A DNA stretch of 64,000 nucleotides, taken from Takashimella koratensis. Its lineage: Eukaryota > Basidiomycota > Tremellomycetes > Trichosporonales > Tetragoniomycetaceae. Below, in pieces: positions 24,769-37,279 of the stretch (positions are counted from its first letter, which is position 1; each line of letters opens with the position of its first letter). Under the pieces are notes generated by a model, which was not told the origin of the DNA, made no database searches, and worked only from the letters and a program-made list of their open reading frames with translations. The position numbers and the translations under genes are program-made. The stretch covers positions 1,399,934 through 1,463,933 of the forward strand of contig BCKT01000006.1 of assembly GCA_003116875.1 (NCBI GenBank). The letters run 5' to 3'.

Positions 24769-25363
24769 GTGGGGAAGAAGGGATGGAGAAGATTGGAAGA
24801 TGAGCCGAGGGGCGAGAGGGACGATCTGTAATGAGAGGAAGAGATGGACAGGGGGGATAGCTGCGGGGGCGAGACCGGCTAAGCGTCGGCTCGGTCGCGC
24901 GTCTCCACCTTTGCGGGAGATGAAGTGGGATTGGGGAGGAGATTCGGATGAGATGAAGCGGAGATGGGAGATGAGAGATGGGAGATGGGGTAGATGCCGA
25001 GCTGAGGTCCGGAGCAGTGTTTGTCCCTATCAAGACGTGTCCGCACGCGCCGCTCTCACGCCTGGACCGTCGGGTATCCCTTTCCCCTGGTAGCTAGCGT
25101 CCACACCGCCGATCATGCATCATGCATGGCGATCGCGCGGAGGGAGGGGAGGGGTGAGGGGAAGAGGGAAGAAGGAAACAGGGCAGGGGCCGAGGGGCAG
25201 GGGCAGGGAGGGGCGGCGAGGGGATGGCGAGGGGATGGCGTCGTCATGGGCAGAGACGGACAGAGACGGAGCGAGGCACGAGACAGATGGGGTGATGATG
25301 GAGTGATGATGCAGTGATGGCGATGATGTTTGAGGCGGGAGCGAGGATTGATTGATGGGATCA

Positions 25364-25424
<61 letters not shown>
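25364..25424. repeat. (CA)n microsatellite
   Basis: About 30 uninterrupted AC units, the longest dinucleotide repeat in the window, in gene-free DNA. Confidence 0.97.
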
Positions 25425-25425
<1 letters not shown>

Positions 25426-28400
25426 GCCCCTCGCTGCTTCTCCTGCGCCCCCGCTCTCCGCCGGACCGACCATGATCGCCCCCTTGCCACACAACACTAT
25501 CCGTTTCCCCGCTGGGGATCACTCGATCCCTCGACCCCCGATCCTCGCTGATCCGGTCGTGTAGGACGTCCTTTGGGGTCCAGACAGGGTCCAACCTTTC
25601 CGGGGTCCGCCTTTGTGGGCACTAGGTACTCCCGGCCCACTCACCCAGATGACGAGATGTCGTCCATGACCCCTCGTTCCAACCTCGTCCTCGTTCTTCC
25701 CAATCCCCGGCCCTCCCCTCTCCTCAATCACGACTCGGACTCAATCCATGGCCCCAGGCGATCTCTTCGCCTTCGCTTCGACACGCTCTGGCCCACGCGG
25801 TCCCCGTCCTCGCCCACACAACATCGCTTCATCACAAGATCCAATCTGAACAAGATGCAATCCAGACCAAGCCCGAACACTGCGGAGAGAAAAGGGGAGA
25901 GGGAAGGATGAAACGGCGCTCACCTTGAGATGCGCAGGCCCTCCTGGAGCACTAGCACAGGTTTGGGGTTCGGTCGAGCGGCCAAACGCTCTAGGTCCCT
26001 TCCCAATCTCGCTTTCTTCCTCTCGCTATTCACGCAGAAATCCGTTGGATCAGAATGTCGCTATTGCTGATCGCGCTGCGGGGTATGCTTGACGTGATGT
26101 GAGTGATGGATAGATGCAGTCGGACCCGAGAGTCGGACGATGTCTATTCGGGAAAACGAGGTCAAGGTGAGAGGCCGATGCGCAGACAAGTCGAGTCGGG
26201 CGAGGGTGGGTGAATGAGTCGGTGGGTCGGTGCGGTAGTAGGGAGGTGTTGATCGACGTCGATCACGGGCGTTTTCAAAGTAGATCCAAGCGTATCCGCT
26301 TTAGCCCCCCTTTTTTTCTTCTTTAACGTTCTTTGCAGCCGGGCAACCCGTGACAAACGTAGCTCGGACGAGTCAGGTTTCAGGTGGTGGGTACTAGCGC
26401 AGTCCGAATGATGGGAAGATGGAACACAGATGAGACGTCTCGGTCCAGAAAAACTGGGTCAAACGCGGGCTGTCTGGGTTCAACTTATGCGGATCCGATG
26501 ACCTCTCGCTATGGTTCAAGTCGAGGCGATCAACGACAGCGGGAAAGCGAATTATACCGGCCTTTGCAACTACTTCTCTTGAACGGTCGAAACGCAGTCA
26601 CCCTCGCTTGTGAACCTATCGATTCCAACCTCAAACCCTGTTGATGTCCCTAAGATTCCAAGGCCGATGCAGACGTCGACGATGTGGTTCGCGTGTGTCG
26701 AGTGATGCGGATCAAGTGAATGATGGATTGATTATAAGAAGAAAGAATGACAAATTTGGAAGCGATGTCGAGTCCGAAATGCTTGAGTTTGAAGATGGAG
26801 AATGGGGGTAAGGGGGGGAGGGAGAAGGTGGTCGGAGGGAGGGGCGAGGTTGACTCCGCAAAGGTCGAAAGGGGGTGCGAGGTGAGATGGATGGTTGGAT
26901 GGACAAGACGGATTCAGGTTCCAAGTTTGCCCAGGAATCAGAAGCAAGATCGGGTCGAGCGCTGACTGCTGGCTGCTGGCTATGAGCCCTTTGACCTGTT
27001 TGCCTCCCAGCGTCGGTTTTGGCTTGCAGCGGCGGAGTGGGTTCTGATCCCTGAGTTGGGTGAGTGGGCGAGGCGTGGGGGGGAGAGCAGAGTTTGAAGA
27101 GCTGGAAAAGGAGCGACAGGGGTTTAACCAGCGGAAATGAGATGAGCATCGGCCGCCGTCCCTGGCGTATGCGTGGCATCTCAATTGATTTTTTATTTCT
27201 TTTCTTTTTCTTTTTCTCTCAGCCTGCAAGTCAAAACCCTAGTCGCATGGTCGGGCGTCTCTGGATTTTCTCGATGCATGCAACGGTTTTCTCGCCGTCA
27301 GAGCCAAGCAAGGACAATAAGAAAACACACGACGACGGAGATGGGAGGGTGGTTGGGGGGGGGGGGGAAAGGTAAGGATGGGCAGAGGCGTCCGGCGTTG
27401 AGGGTGTGCCCAAAAATTACCAGACCAGGTGGAATCTCTGAGCCGTGGCTGTTTTTTTTTTTTCTTTTCTCTTTTTCTTTTCTCTTGTCTTGCGGTTTTT
27501 TTCTCCCTCCCGACAACCCTGATTACCCCTGAAGATGAACCTTGTGGAAAAAAAGGCAGGATGTGCGCGGCGTCGGGACACGGGAACCAAACTTGGATGA
27601 TGCGGAGGCGCGCGCGCGGGGGCGAGGGCGGTGAGACACACTTATTCTTCTTCACTTCCAACTGCCCTTCAATTCCGTCAAAATGCGAAATTCGAAGGCT
27701 ACAGTGACCCAATACATACCCAAAATGAGCAGCGGCGGCGGTCAGGACGTCAGGAAGTCAGGACAGGGGAGGGCAACAAGAAAGGAGAGCGACGTTGGAG
27801 AAACCGTAAATCTTTCGGACACGGTCGGGTGAGTACTGCGCGGGTTACCGTTGTGCGGGGATAGGGCGAGGGGTAGGGGAGCGCGGGAAAAAATAATTAA
27901 GGCCAAAAAGGGCGAAAGTGGAGTGGATCCTTCATTTGTGTTACGGCGGCGCCGGGCTCGCGCTCGGTATTGCGTACGGTGATCAGGTCAGCCCTGTGTG
28001 TGTGTACGTTGTTGGCGTTTTTTCCCCGTCCCTTTCCCCTTCCCCCTCTCGGATTGCGTCGCCGCGTTGGTCCTCTCTCTCACACACACTACTCTCTCTC
28101 TTTCTCGTTCGTTTCGAAGAAAAGCGCAGAATCTCCTACCCCACCTACCCAGACGAGAAGAAACATTTAGCCTAGCCTTGTTCCCCTGCCTTGGATCTGC
28201 GCTTGTGACTTTTTACTCTCTCTTTTCTTCTATTTTCCCCATTGACGGCACAGTTGGGGTGTCAGCGGGGATCGCCAAAGCCGTCAATTTGCATCCTGGG
28301 TTTACCGACGCCTCAGTCCCCCCATGGCCCTGACTAGTCACAGGGCTAGCCGCGGGGGTGTAAGCAAGGAGTTACGGATGGGCGATCGGGGGTTCGGATT

Positions 28401-31349
28401 ACTACCGTTCTCCTGGTCCCCCCTGAGTGACGCAGCGGCCGGTACATCCTTTTTTCGGACCCTCCCTCCTTCCCCGTCTTCCACCTGTCGCACTTGCCTA
28501 TGATGACCCTTACAGACTTCTCTCCGTCCCCTACCTCGAACGCCACCGAATTTCTCTCGTTACCACCCTACCCATCTCTCTTCGACGCCTGGGTCGACCG
28601 CTGACAGTCTCCGCGACATGTCGCATCAGAGGGCGTATGCATATGCGTAAAGAGTGTCGACAGTGCGCAGATGCCGGCCCGCCTCCCGGCTGCAGATCGA
28701 GATCAACTAACTCATCGGGGGCGCAGCCACTGCCTACCCGCCTGCCGTACCCCGTTGCCCCATCCCCGCTCGTCACGGGAATCTACTCAGCCCATCGGAC
28801 CTGGTGCGTCTCCCCTTCCGAGTTTGCCTCTACGGGCACCGACGATCGCCTAGCCCCGACGACAATTCAGATTCCGGCCTTGGCCTGTTTCTTTTTATTC
28901 ATTAAAACGCTCACTTTTCAGTCATCGCCTTGGTTCTATTATCCCAAATTCAAATTGGATTTTCGTTTCTGATCGACGCCAACGTAAACACAACCGGTCA
29001 GCGGCGCTCAATTGTCCCTTTTCTCCCCAACTTGTTCAGTTTTAGCGTTACGGTACGACTTCTTTTGGGATACTCAGCACGGGGTTCGATCTGCTCCTGT
29101 TGGGGCATTTGATGGTCGGCCAGGGCCCGGTCGGGATCTTCAAGCGCTACAGTAGCTTGCGGCCGATGTTCTGGCCGAGAGTGACTTGCTGCGAGGATCT
29201 GGCACCGGCAGCCGGTGCGCGGTGACTCATCGGAGAACACGAGGACGTTCTTCTAGCCATGATGCGCGTACGATATGCACCGCTCATCACTTTATTGTCA
29301 GACCCACCTTGCCTACAGGCTCTCTTCCCAGCCCTTCTCTGACGCCTCCTTGCCAGGACCAGGTCCCGAATAAATCGAAGTCAGGTCCCATATGAGGGGT
29401 AGTCTCTCCGTCAAAAAGAGTTAAATGGCCGCGTGGTCAGGGTTTTTCCCAACCTTCATGGGGAATCCCCAACGATGGGCGGCTCCAAAACCCCAAGGTC
29501 TGACCCGACGAGTAAGCGGTTCCGCGACGACAACGAGGGCCAGGGCAAGGGGGTGAAGGAAGACAGACGATGGAGCAAGTGGAGACCGAGAGCGTCGGGA
29601 TCGCCTCATCTCGTGGAGCCGACCTCGTGGACCTGGCGGATGAAAATCGGGATCCACTATCCGCAGCGCGTAGAGTACGCAGGAATGCACTTTTGGGCAC
29701 TTTCATCACTTCACACAGTCACAACCGCTACTGGTCGATCGCCTTGTGGTGCGGCGGTGTTCAGCGGACGTGAGGAATGGAACATGGGAAACCTCAAACT
29801 CCCGCAGTTGGGGGATAGGGGCGTGCGCGTGACGCAGTGACGCAGTGTTGATCAACACAGCCTTGCATCCTCGCCGTGCAGACCGGAAACTCTCTTGGCG
29901 AGGCAAGCCAGGGGCCCATTTGCGTCCGAGCGGGTGCAAAAACCGTCGGGTGGGGGTGAGATCGACTGGATAGTAAGGGCAGTGAACGGGTAGTGGTTGA
30001 TTTCTCAATCTCTTTTATGGACCTTGCTTGCCCTTTGCCTTCGCCCTTCCCCTTGCCCTCAGACCCACTTCTTACCCTTCGCCCTTCTGTTCGGCCGCCG
30101 CACAGAGGCTGGTGGTTTTTCGCATTGCTACCGAATAACTGGTACGTTGCGAAATTAACCCCAAGGTCAATTAGCGCTCTTTCTTCTTCTTCTCCCTCGG
30201 GCCCTGTCCAGAACTGGCTCTCTTCTGGTTTCGCTTTCGACCACGCGGGGTTCCTGCGATCTCATTTTTGCCCTACGTGTTCTACCCTACAATCTTCAGT
30301 CGCTCTTCGCTCTTGTCCGACGCGAAGAGTTCGGCGGAGATCCTGATGACCTCCGTCCCCTCCTCCCTCCGCGATTTCCTCCTTTCCTCCTTTCCTCCTT
30401 TCCCACCCCGCGCCTTTGATTTCGCGCGCCGCCGCAGCACCGCGTTCAGATGGATTCACCACCCGACCAAACTTCTCTCTACCGTTTCTCTCCTTTGTAA
30501 AACCAAAAGAACTCATCCTTGATTTTTGAAAACTAAGGTTTCTCTCGAATTGGCACATCCAGCCTAACGCTGGATCGGGGGGCTCGGGTACCCTTACCCC
30601 AAGCGGTCCAGCGGTCCAGCGGTCCTGCACTCGTTCGGGTCTACGGGCCTGCCGACTCTACAGGGTTCTCGAAGGGGATTAATTGAGGAATGACCGAAAC
30701 TTCCCCATCATCTCCTTACTTTGCACCGTTCACTCTAGGGCGAAGGGATGAAGTATCGCCTATTTCTCTGGATCAAGGAAACAGCGAACCTGAGGCGTTC
30801 ATCGCCACACCCAACCTTGCTGAAGCCCCCTTCGGTTGACCCCCAAATTTCATAGCTTGGTCGGTGCGGCACTCGAGGAACGTACATACGGGTAGGCTAG
30901 AAGCTAAAGGGAATAGGGGATCGAATCGCCCAGAGGTGGGAAGCATGCGTGGGCCCTTGAAGCCCTTGAGCCCTTGGGTGCCGTGGCGGCCGCGTGCGCG
31001 CCACGAGGGTAGGGTGAACCCCTTAGCGTGTTAGGGATGTGTGAAGGACAATAGAAAAATGTTAGATTTCAGAGCCGAGCTGATTGTCAGCAGCATTATG
31101 TACTGTACAGATCTGACTGCGGGCGGCATGAGCAAGGGCCCGCCACGGTACCTCGTACGGGCCGGGCGGAGGCGGGGGGCCTTGGATGCAAACGGACATC
31201 ATCACCGATCGAACTCGTCATGATCTGCGTGGAATGGGGCACTAGAAATTTACAGCCAGAGAGCAAAATGGACTAATAGACAACGTTGATATTGGAGTGA
31301 ATGAGCAATCAATAGAAGAACAGAAAGGCCAGGCCTGGACTAGTGGAGT

Positions 31350-31379
31350 CGGGAGCCGGGAGCCGGGAGCCGGGAGCCG
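31350..31379. repeat. Heptamer CGGGAGC x4
   Basis: Four tandem copies of a 7-base unit in the spacer downstream of the receptor gene. Just beyond (31420-31482) the motif GTAAGC recurs at irregular spacing. Confidence 0.85.
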
Positions 31380-31686
31380 AGCAACGGTCTTGTCGATTGT
31401 CGCGATCGTCATGAGCTACAAGCCGTAAGCCAGGCCCGGTAAGCATGGTCATGGCCCGTAAGCCATAAGCAGGGCGGTAAGCGCGTGCGATAGATAAGTG
31501 GCAGAGGTTAAAGTTGGTTACCGACGCAGCGCCATGGCTTCGGATATGGAAGAAGCCACGGAAGCCAAGCGTTGTCGGTATCGCTGTCGGGTGCTGCGAG
31601 GTGGTCAGTCGAAGATCTCAAGGTTGAGAGGCAGGTGGAGTTGTGAGATTTGGTGAAGGTGCAAGGGGAGAGGAACGAGCTTTAAC

Positions 31687-33873
31687 TCACCGCCTCTCAA
31701 CGATACCTGCATCCCATCCAACGGGTCATGTTCGAGTCTCGTGTCAGCAATCACCGTTGTTCACGATGCACCCCAGCCTTCAGTTTAGGTAGCCGCTCGA
31801 CTCACCAAAGACGATCACGTCGGTCGCTCCGCCGCCGAGGAGGATGAGGAGCTCCAGCACGATCATGGTCGCTGTACTGACGTTCTGTGTATTGAAGAGA
31901 GACAATCGGACGCTAAGTGTGTTCGATATTATCAATACGGGGATGTCACGGTAGAGGTCTAGGCAGAGACGCAGACCGGTGACTCACACGATGACCGAGC
32001 TGATGATCAAGTGCTTTAATAACCCCGTCAGCCACACTTCCATCTCACAACCTCGTCGAGTCAATCGTACTCACCGAGATAGGAAACCACAAGAACACAT
32101 GCGACGTCTCCCGATTCATAAATTTAGCCATGGACTCTGGAACCGGTGCCGCTGGTTCCGTATCTGGCGGGACTGTGACTGCGCTTGGGGAGACTGACAT
32201 GGGCACGTATCTGAGCATACCGGTGAACGATGAAGTCTCGATATCTGGCCCCACATCGGTCTCGGCATCGGGACCCACGCCGCCGGAGAGAGTGCGTTTC
32301 GTGGGTGATCGCGAGACAGGGGGTGCAAGGAGGTTGAACATGGCCCCGGCCGAGTCAGAGCGGGGGCCCGAGTGGTCGGATATGTCGGCGAGGACAGTGG
32401 GCTCGGTGGTAGAGTCCCGCGGGGAGAGGAAAGCGGATTGGTGTGAAATAGATACGGACAGAGCCGGCGCAAGAGTTTGGTCAGAGCATGTGGACGCGCG
32501 GGAGATTGTGATCGACGTTGGGAGGTACGGTTCGAGTTGCGGTGAGTGTACGTCGTGTGTAACGTGGGAGTCGAGAGGTAGAGATTGGATGCGATCTAGT
32601 GTGCCCTCAATGACAGGTTCACTAGGCCCAGTCTTGTCCTTCCATACCGAGAGACGCGGTAGCCAGCTCTTCCTCCTCGGTCCCGCCTGCACCCCAGCCT
32701 CGCTTCCTTTCTCGTCACCCTCTCCCCCTCGCTTTATCGTCGTTGTCGGCCCACACTCGATCCTGTAGTTCGGAAACGTCACCCTCTCCCATGGCGCCGG
32801 ATCTGCCAGTGTCACCCCTCCCCCTGCCCCACCTGCGCTCGCCGTCAACCCGGCTGTCGAGCTCGTCCCAGATACATGGTGGTGGCTACTACTCGTCGAT
32901 TTCTCGTTCGACAAATATATCTGACTCAACTCTGGCCTCCCCAGGAATTTTATCAACATTGCGTATACCACAATGATGATGAAGCTGGATATGAGCCTGG
33001 GTAGGATCTGCATGAGTTCAGCAGAACTGTCGTCGGGCTGACCGTAGTAGCAGAAATCGTGCCAGCTTGAGAAACCGTGAGCGAAGCGCCAGGTGATCGA
33101 TTGGATGACGCCAAGGAGGAGAATGGAGCAAACGATGAGGGTAGGACGGCGTTCGGTGACTTCTTTGAGACGGGAGAGCGGGTGGCATAAAGCGGTGTAG
33201 GTCGTCACGGCGATGGCGATGGAGAAGCCGTATGACCACCATAATGCCGCAGCGAGGAACCCCCCGACAGGGGTACACTGCTCGTCACTCAAGTTACGAC
33301 CGACGACGCCCATGGATGCGGGTCCGATAAACGTAAGCCTGGAGTAGTCAGGTCGCATTTTGGATAAGCCACATTGGTCTTTACTCACGCAACCAAACCC
33401 TCAGATGCTAACAATCCCGTGATCAAGATCAACCTCAATTTCCTCGCTCCTCCCAACTTGGCCGACCTCCTCGCGCGCCTCAGCGTCCCCACAGTTATAA
33501 CGATAACGTATATCGCCCCGAGAGTTGACAGCCCCGAGAAGACGATAGCGATCATGGATGCGAGTTCACCACCTTGGAGGTCTCCCCGCCATCGCTGGCG
33601 GGCTGCGCCGTAGCTTGACCCGTTGCTCATCCCGTGGACCGACCCATTGGGCGGGAAGCACCACGAGGCGTTTGAGGCGCTGGAGGACGAGGGAGAAGGG
33701 AAAGTGCAGTTAGATCCAGGGTTAAAGGAACCTGGCCAGCTGGAGTTGGCAGACCCCGCCGCATTCCCGGGCCAGCTCTCATTGAACCCAGAGAGTCGAT
33801 GGTGGTACGTCCCGTTCCCATCCCCGCTCAAGGTACTATTCACCACCGAATTCGTCGTCGGTACCACACTCAT
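31687..33873 (-). CDS. Seven-helix receptor, Git3/cAMP-receptor-like candidate
   Basis: Five exons on the minus strand (33389-33873, 32075-33338, 31990-32013, 31806-31884, 31687-31706) give 623 residues. The N-terminal 100 residues are outside and dense in N-glycosylation sequons (NST, NGT, NES, NSS, NCT, NAS, NGS). Hydrophobic helices follow: SMIAIVFSGLSTLGAIYVIV, LRLILITGLLASEGLVALTF, an FLAAALWWSYGFSIAIAVTT helix ending in PLSRL, TLIVCSILLLGVIQSITW, and ILPRLISSFIIIVVYAMLIK. A third cytoplasmic loop of about 280 Ser/Pro-rich residues precedes HVFLWFPISHLIISSVI and a last hydrophobic helix with a very short tail (GIVERR). The large loop 3 and short tail resemble fungal nutrient-sensing receptors of the Git3/Gpr4 type that act through G-alpha and cAMP, but ligand and pathway are inference. 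Exon 3 is only 24 bases and its donor GTGTGA is weak. Confidence 0.68.
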
Positions 33874-34432
33874 CTTTGCAAGCTTTCGCTCTGACCCTCG
33901 GCCCGTCTATCGTGGTTGTCGGCTCGGTCGTGGTTCGTTGAGATGTCGTTATCAATCGTCCCGTTCGCTTCGTCGCCTCGTGGTCCACACTGAATGACAG
34001 GTCTATACACATGCACGTACTAGGGGGAAGGGGTGAGAGATCTACTGCGGAGTAAGTTTAAAGTCAGGTGAAGTGGATCAGAACAAGAGGTGTCGGGCAG
34101 AAATTTCAATCTGAACCGAGATCAGTCTGGCGGGGAAACATGTTCGCCTCGCCACGTCTATTCCAAATACCATTATTGAAATCGGTTGTTCTTGCGCGCC
34201 TGGCGATGTCTCATGGTCTCACATTTGCAAAGCCGCGCGGTCGTCCAGTGACTCGAAGCGATCAACGCTTGGTGACGCGTAGGTAAGAGTTGAAACCTTG
34301 GCATGGCGGTGTTAGCGATACATGACGAAGTGCAGTAGCGATTGGTTCTAAGTCATCTAACAGTGTCCCTACACTCCTCGATCGCCCTTTCTCATCGTCA
34401 TCGTCGTCATCAATGCAGTGAGGCGAGGTTGG
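33874..34432. other. Spacer, receptor promoter side
   Basis: The leader and promoter of the receptor gene should lie in the left part. The right part is downstream of the DUF6699-like gene. No other gene is seen. Confidence 0.45.
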
Positions 34433-35619
34433 TCAACAGTTGCCGAGGTTCAGAACGAGAACGTTGCTTGCGCGCAAGTTCAATCGCCGCTCGATCATAT
34501 CTGGGTCGTTTCGAATCCCGTTGAAGTAGGTCATGTTCAACAACGCGTCCGATTTTCGATACGCCGTGAACGTATCGTAGAATCCCTGCGCCCGCTTCTC
34601 AAAGTACTGTTGCTCCCTGGTGTCTACATGTCAGCTGGACTATACTCAGAAGGCAACCCTGCAGAACAAGGACGGACATGATTCGCACAGCCCTGAGTGG
34701 ATGTCAGCTCAAGTTACTCGCATCGAGAACCTTTCGACCGTGACGTACCGCGGATGCATCTCTCCCAGCTCGTCGACGTAGAGTGGGCTCGCGAAGACTA
34801 TCTAAATCAGTCCCACGTACTCTTGGGAAACCCACAATCAAATATGCCGGTCAACACATCGGTGATACTGTGGAAGATCCGATCAGTTCACGCGGTCCTT
34901 TTCGCAATAGAGATCAGACATACTTGACCCCAAGCCTATTGGCTATTCGTATTGACCATCTGTACGAGTCAGGCTAAATCCAAAGGGCCATGTCACCGCC
35001 CAACTTACCCAGAGCCCTCGTGGAAAAGGTGGAGCTCTTCGACTTTCGGTGATGTCGCTGGTTGGAAACGCTCTTTGATGAACCTGCACCTCCTCAGCCT
35101 CCGCAGCTATCTGCACCAGCTCAGACCAACGCACTCTGTGATCATCAGTCATCTGGTGTTGGACGCTTATGGAGACTGCTACGAACCTGTGGCCGTGTCG
35201 TCGTAGTCGATATAGATGCACGCGCTAGCAGGAAACTCTACCACGTTCCACGCGAGGTATTTCTACTTGCCCCCCTCTCGTCAGAACCACTCACGCTTCG
35301 CCTGTTGATGTGCTTCTCAGACTCACATTGTAAGGTTCTGAGTCGAGTCAATTACTATCTCCGCAGCAGAAGCAGAACCTTGATCACTCACTTGGGTCCC
35401 AAGGCGTCGTCGCTAAGAGCGGATGAATCCCTAGAGGTTCCTTCAACCGCGTCGCTTGAAGGTACGAGATGGTCACGCCAAAGTTCTGCCCGCCCTTCCA
35501 TGGTCTTGAGATAGAGGCAATGCGTCAGGACCGAGGTTTGGAGTCGGGGTTTGGGACTTGGGACTTGATGGGATCGCTGAACTCACCCAAGAGCGAGATA
35601 TGGGTCGAACTTGGGCATG
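34433..35619 (-). CDS. DUF6699-like protein of unknown function
   Basis: A chain of ten small exons on the minus strand keeps the frame and gives about 213 residues: 35588-35619, 35392-35504, 35327-35337, 35183-35262, 35009-35083, 34924-34959, 34821-34867, 34749-34797, 34678-34692, 34433-34616. The assembled protein has the order typical of the basidiomycete DUF6699 domain: IHPLL near the N-terminus, a WNV.EFP strand, FQPATSPKVEELHL, then GWSIRIANRLGVNITDVLTG. After it comes a conserved-looking helical tail (QQYFEKRAQGFYDTF, FNGIRNDPDMIERRLNLRAS) ending NLGNC. No catalytic residues are known for this domain. Exons of 11 and 15 bases and the donor GTAGCA make parts of the model uncertain; the last exon and the central domain are the best supported. 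Confidence 0.5.
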
Positions 35620-36319
35620 GTTGAAGCGTTGCTACGGTTAGTTCAGGTCGAAGTGGTGGATCGTCGAGATCGTCTGGGTACAAGCCAAGTAGCCGATTGA
35701 AGAATCAAGATGGAATACGTCTCACTCTCGTCTGTGCGACAAGAGTGCGATGAGAGAATGAGATCGTTCCATTGCTTTAGCTATTTCAACCATGGTCAAA
35801 ACCCTCCCCACCGGGCCGAGCGAGCAGCGACGAGTGAGAGCAAACAACGGGAGGAGACAGTGACGACCACGAACGTGCTTGATCAGCTGGCTAGTGGTCA
35901 AATGAGCACATGTTAGATCCCAGGGGAGGCGGCGGAGGCGCCGATGAGTGGGAGAGGGATGTGTGGAAGGGTTAGTGAGAATGATGGGTCCGTCTGTCGG
36001 GTTGAACGATAAGCGACGGGCAACGAGTGAGCAGGCGCGGCGTAACCTTTGACCGCTAGGATACTCCGTGTCGGTGAGGGGGTGCGCCAGGAATAGCAAG
36101 CTTGTTGTCGAGTGTTGAGCTCGCTGCATGGGACCGTCGGGAAGAGGTAGGTATGGTCACAAGGCAAGATCCCAGATGAGACCTCCCTTTGAATAGACGT
36201 AGGCAGCAGCGGAATCAAATTCGACCTCGACCTTGAAATTGCAATCCTACCCTCATAATCCATCCTCCTCTTCATCCTCCTCGTCCTCTTCGTCACTCTC
36301 CACCCATCCCCATTCAGCC
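35620..36319. promoter_or_regulatory. Divergent spacer between DUF6699-like gene and LSM5
   Basis: These 700 bases lie between two head-to-head genes. No domain or RNA gene is recognisable. The last 80 bases before LSM5 are CT-rich with a TCC repeat, as expected for a leader. Confidence 0.45.
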
Positions 36320-36945
36320 ATGGCAAGCACCATCCTCCCGCTCGAGCTCGTCGACAGGTGCATCGGATCCTCCATCTGGGTCCTCATGAAGAACGAGCGC
36401 GAGTTCACGGGCACTCTCATGGGCTTTGACGACTACGTCAGTGAGTATCGCAGGGGAAAGAGTGTTGGCGCGTTGCGGTGTGATGTTGGCTGGTGCAAGG
36501 AAGGGGGTTCCGTTCCCCTCGCGGACAGGCAAGGCTGGGGTAGATGAAAATGCGAGGATGAACACGGTGCTGACGGCCACAGACATGGTATTGAAGGATG
36601 TCAAAGAGTTGTGAGTCGTGCTCTCAAGAGTGATCTGGAGAATGGCAACGCTAATCTCATTTTGCAACCAACTGACGATAATCCTTCTTCACCAACTTCT
36701 CAACAATCTACTATCATGTCCCCTCTGTTCATATGGCCATCACCAACAATCAACAGCGAGGTCACACCAGCGGGCATTGTTGAGACCGAGCTCGGCCAAA
36801 CATTGTTGAACGGAAACAACATTGCAATGGTCAGTGGTTGGAGATTCGACACCACTGCTAGACAGCAAATGGCTTCTGCGAGGGGCCTAATTACTGACAT
36901 TACTCTTCTCAGCTCATTCCGGGTGGTAAGGGGCCTAAAGCATAG
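36320..36945 (+). CDS. LSM5: U6 snRNA-associated Sm-like protein LSm5
   Basis: Four exons (36320-36440, 36583-36610, 36757-36829, 36913-36945) give 84 residues, the normal LSm5 size. It is a subunit of the Lsm2-8 ring that binds the U6 snRNA 3' end in the nucleus and of Lsm1-7 in cytoplasmic mRNA decay. The Sm1 motif is [20 protein letters not shown] followed by [20 protein letters not shown]. The Sm2 motif is [19 protein letters not shown], with the RNA-binding Asn/Gly pattern. Exon 2 is only 28 bases. The introns take up 371 of 626 bases of the coding span. Confidence 0.95.
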
Positions 36946-37279
36946 TCTGGCGGACCAGACTATGCATTCCAACAACCCAGTCATCCACCTCCTTTCGCCA
37001 TCTTCTCATTCTCTACCCCACCGACCTTTCTCAATCCCACCTTGGGCGACCGCTTCATGGGACATAATGTAGACAAATCAGCCAAGAGATTCCTCACCCG
37101 TTAGGGGCCGCAGTCATTGCACGCATTGTACATCGTAGGGCATGTCTATGTCCAAAAAAAACATATATCCAGAAATATAAATCTACAACTTTCACGCTAC
37201 CAGAGCCGTGAGACAACTAATCCAACTCCACCTACTAACTCTCAGACAAAACGTTGTCCTCACATCTCACACCATTCTA
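36946..37279. other. Convergent 3' spacer LSM5 / peroxiredoxin-like gene
   Basis: It holds both 3' untranslated regions. AT-rich tracts (37141-37200) may carry polyadenylation signals. No gene is seen. Confidence 0.45.

Larger units (their letters stand above)
24769..31686. other. About 6.9 kb without a supported gene
   Basis: Many overlapping short frames occur on both strands, but none carries a motif or a convincing exon chain. Composition shifts between purine-rich (24.8-25.35 kb), CT-rich (27.9-28.6 kb) and mixed blocks. It contains a (CA)n microsatellite (25364-25424), a G13 run (27355-27367), a threefold AGCGGTCC repeat (30602-30625) and a fourfold heptamer repeat (31350-31379). It separates the 5' side of the zinc-finger gene from the 3' side of the receptor gene. 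Long regulatory DNA, a very long leader with introns, or a noncoding transcript are all possible. Confidence 0.5.

Noticed and set aside
25364..25424. Regularly spaced repeats as a CRISPR-like array
   Set aside because: These are plain dinucleotide repeats without spacers, in a eukaryotic genome.
28427..28972. 181-codon open frame in the gene desert
   Set aside because: No domain, no splice partners, and a CT-rich context that lowers stop frequency.
31715..31760. tRNA T-arm-like sequence around GTTCGAGTC
   Set aside because: No acceptor stem, D-arm or anticodon arm at the right distance. No complete tRNA was seen elsewhere in the window.
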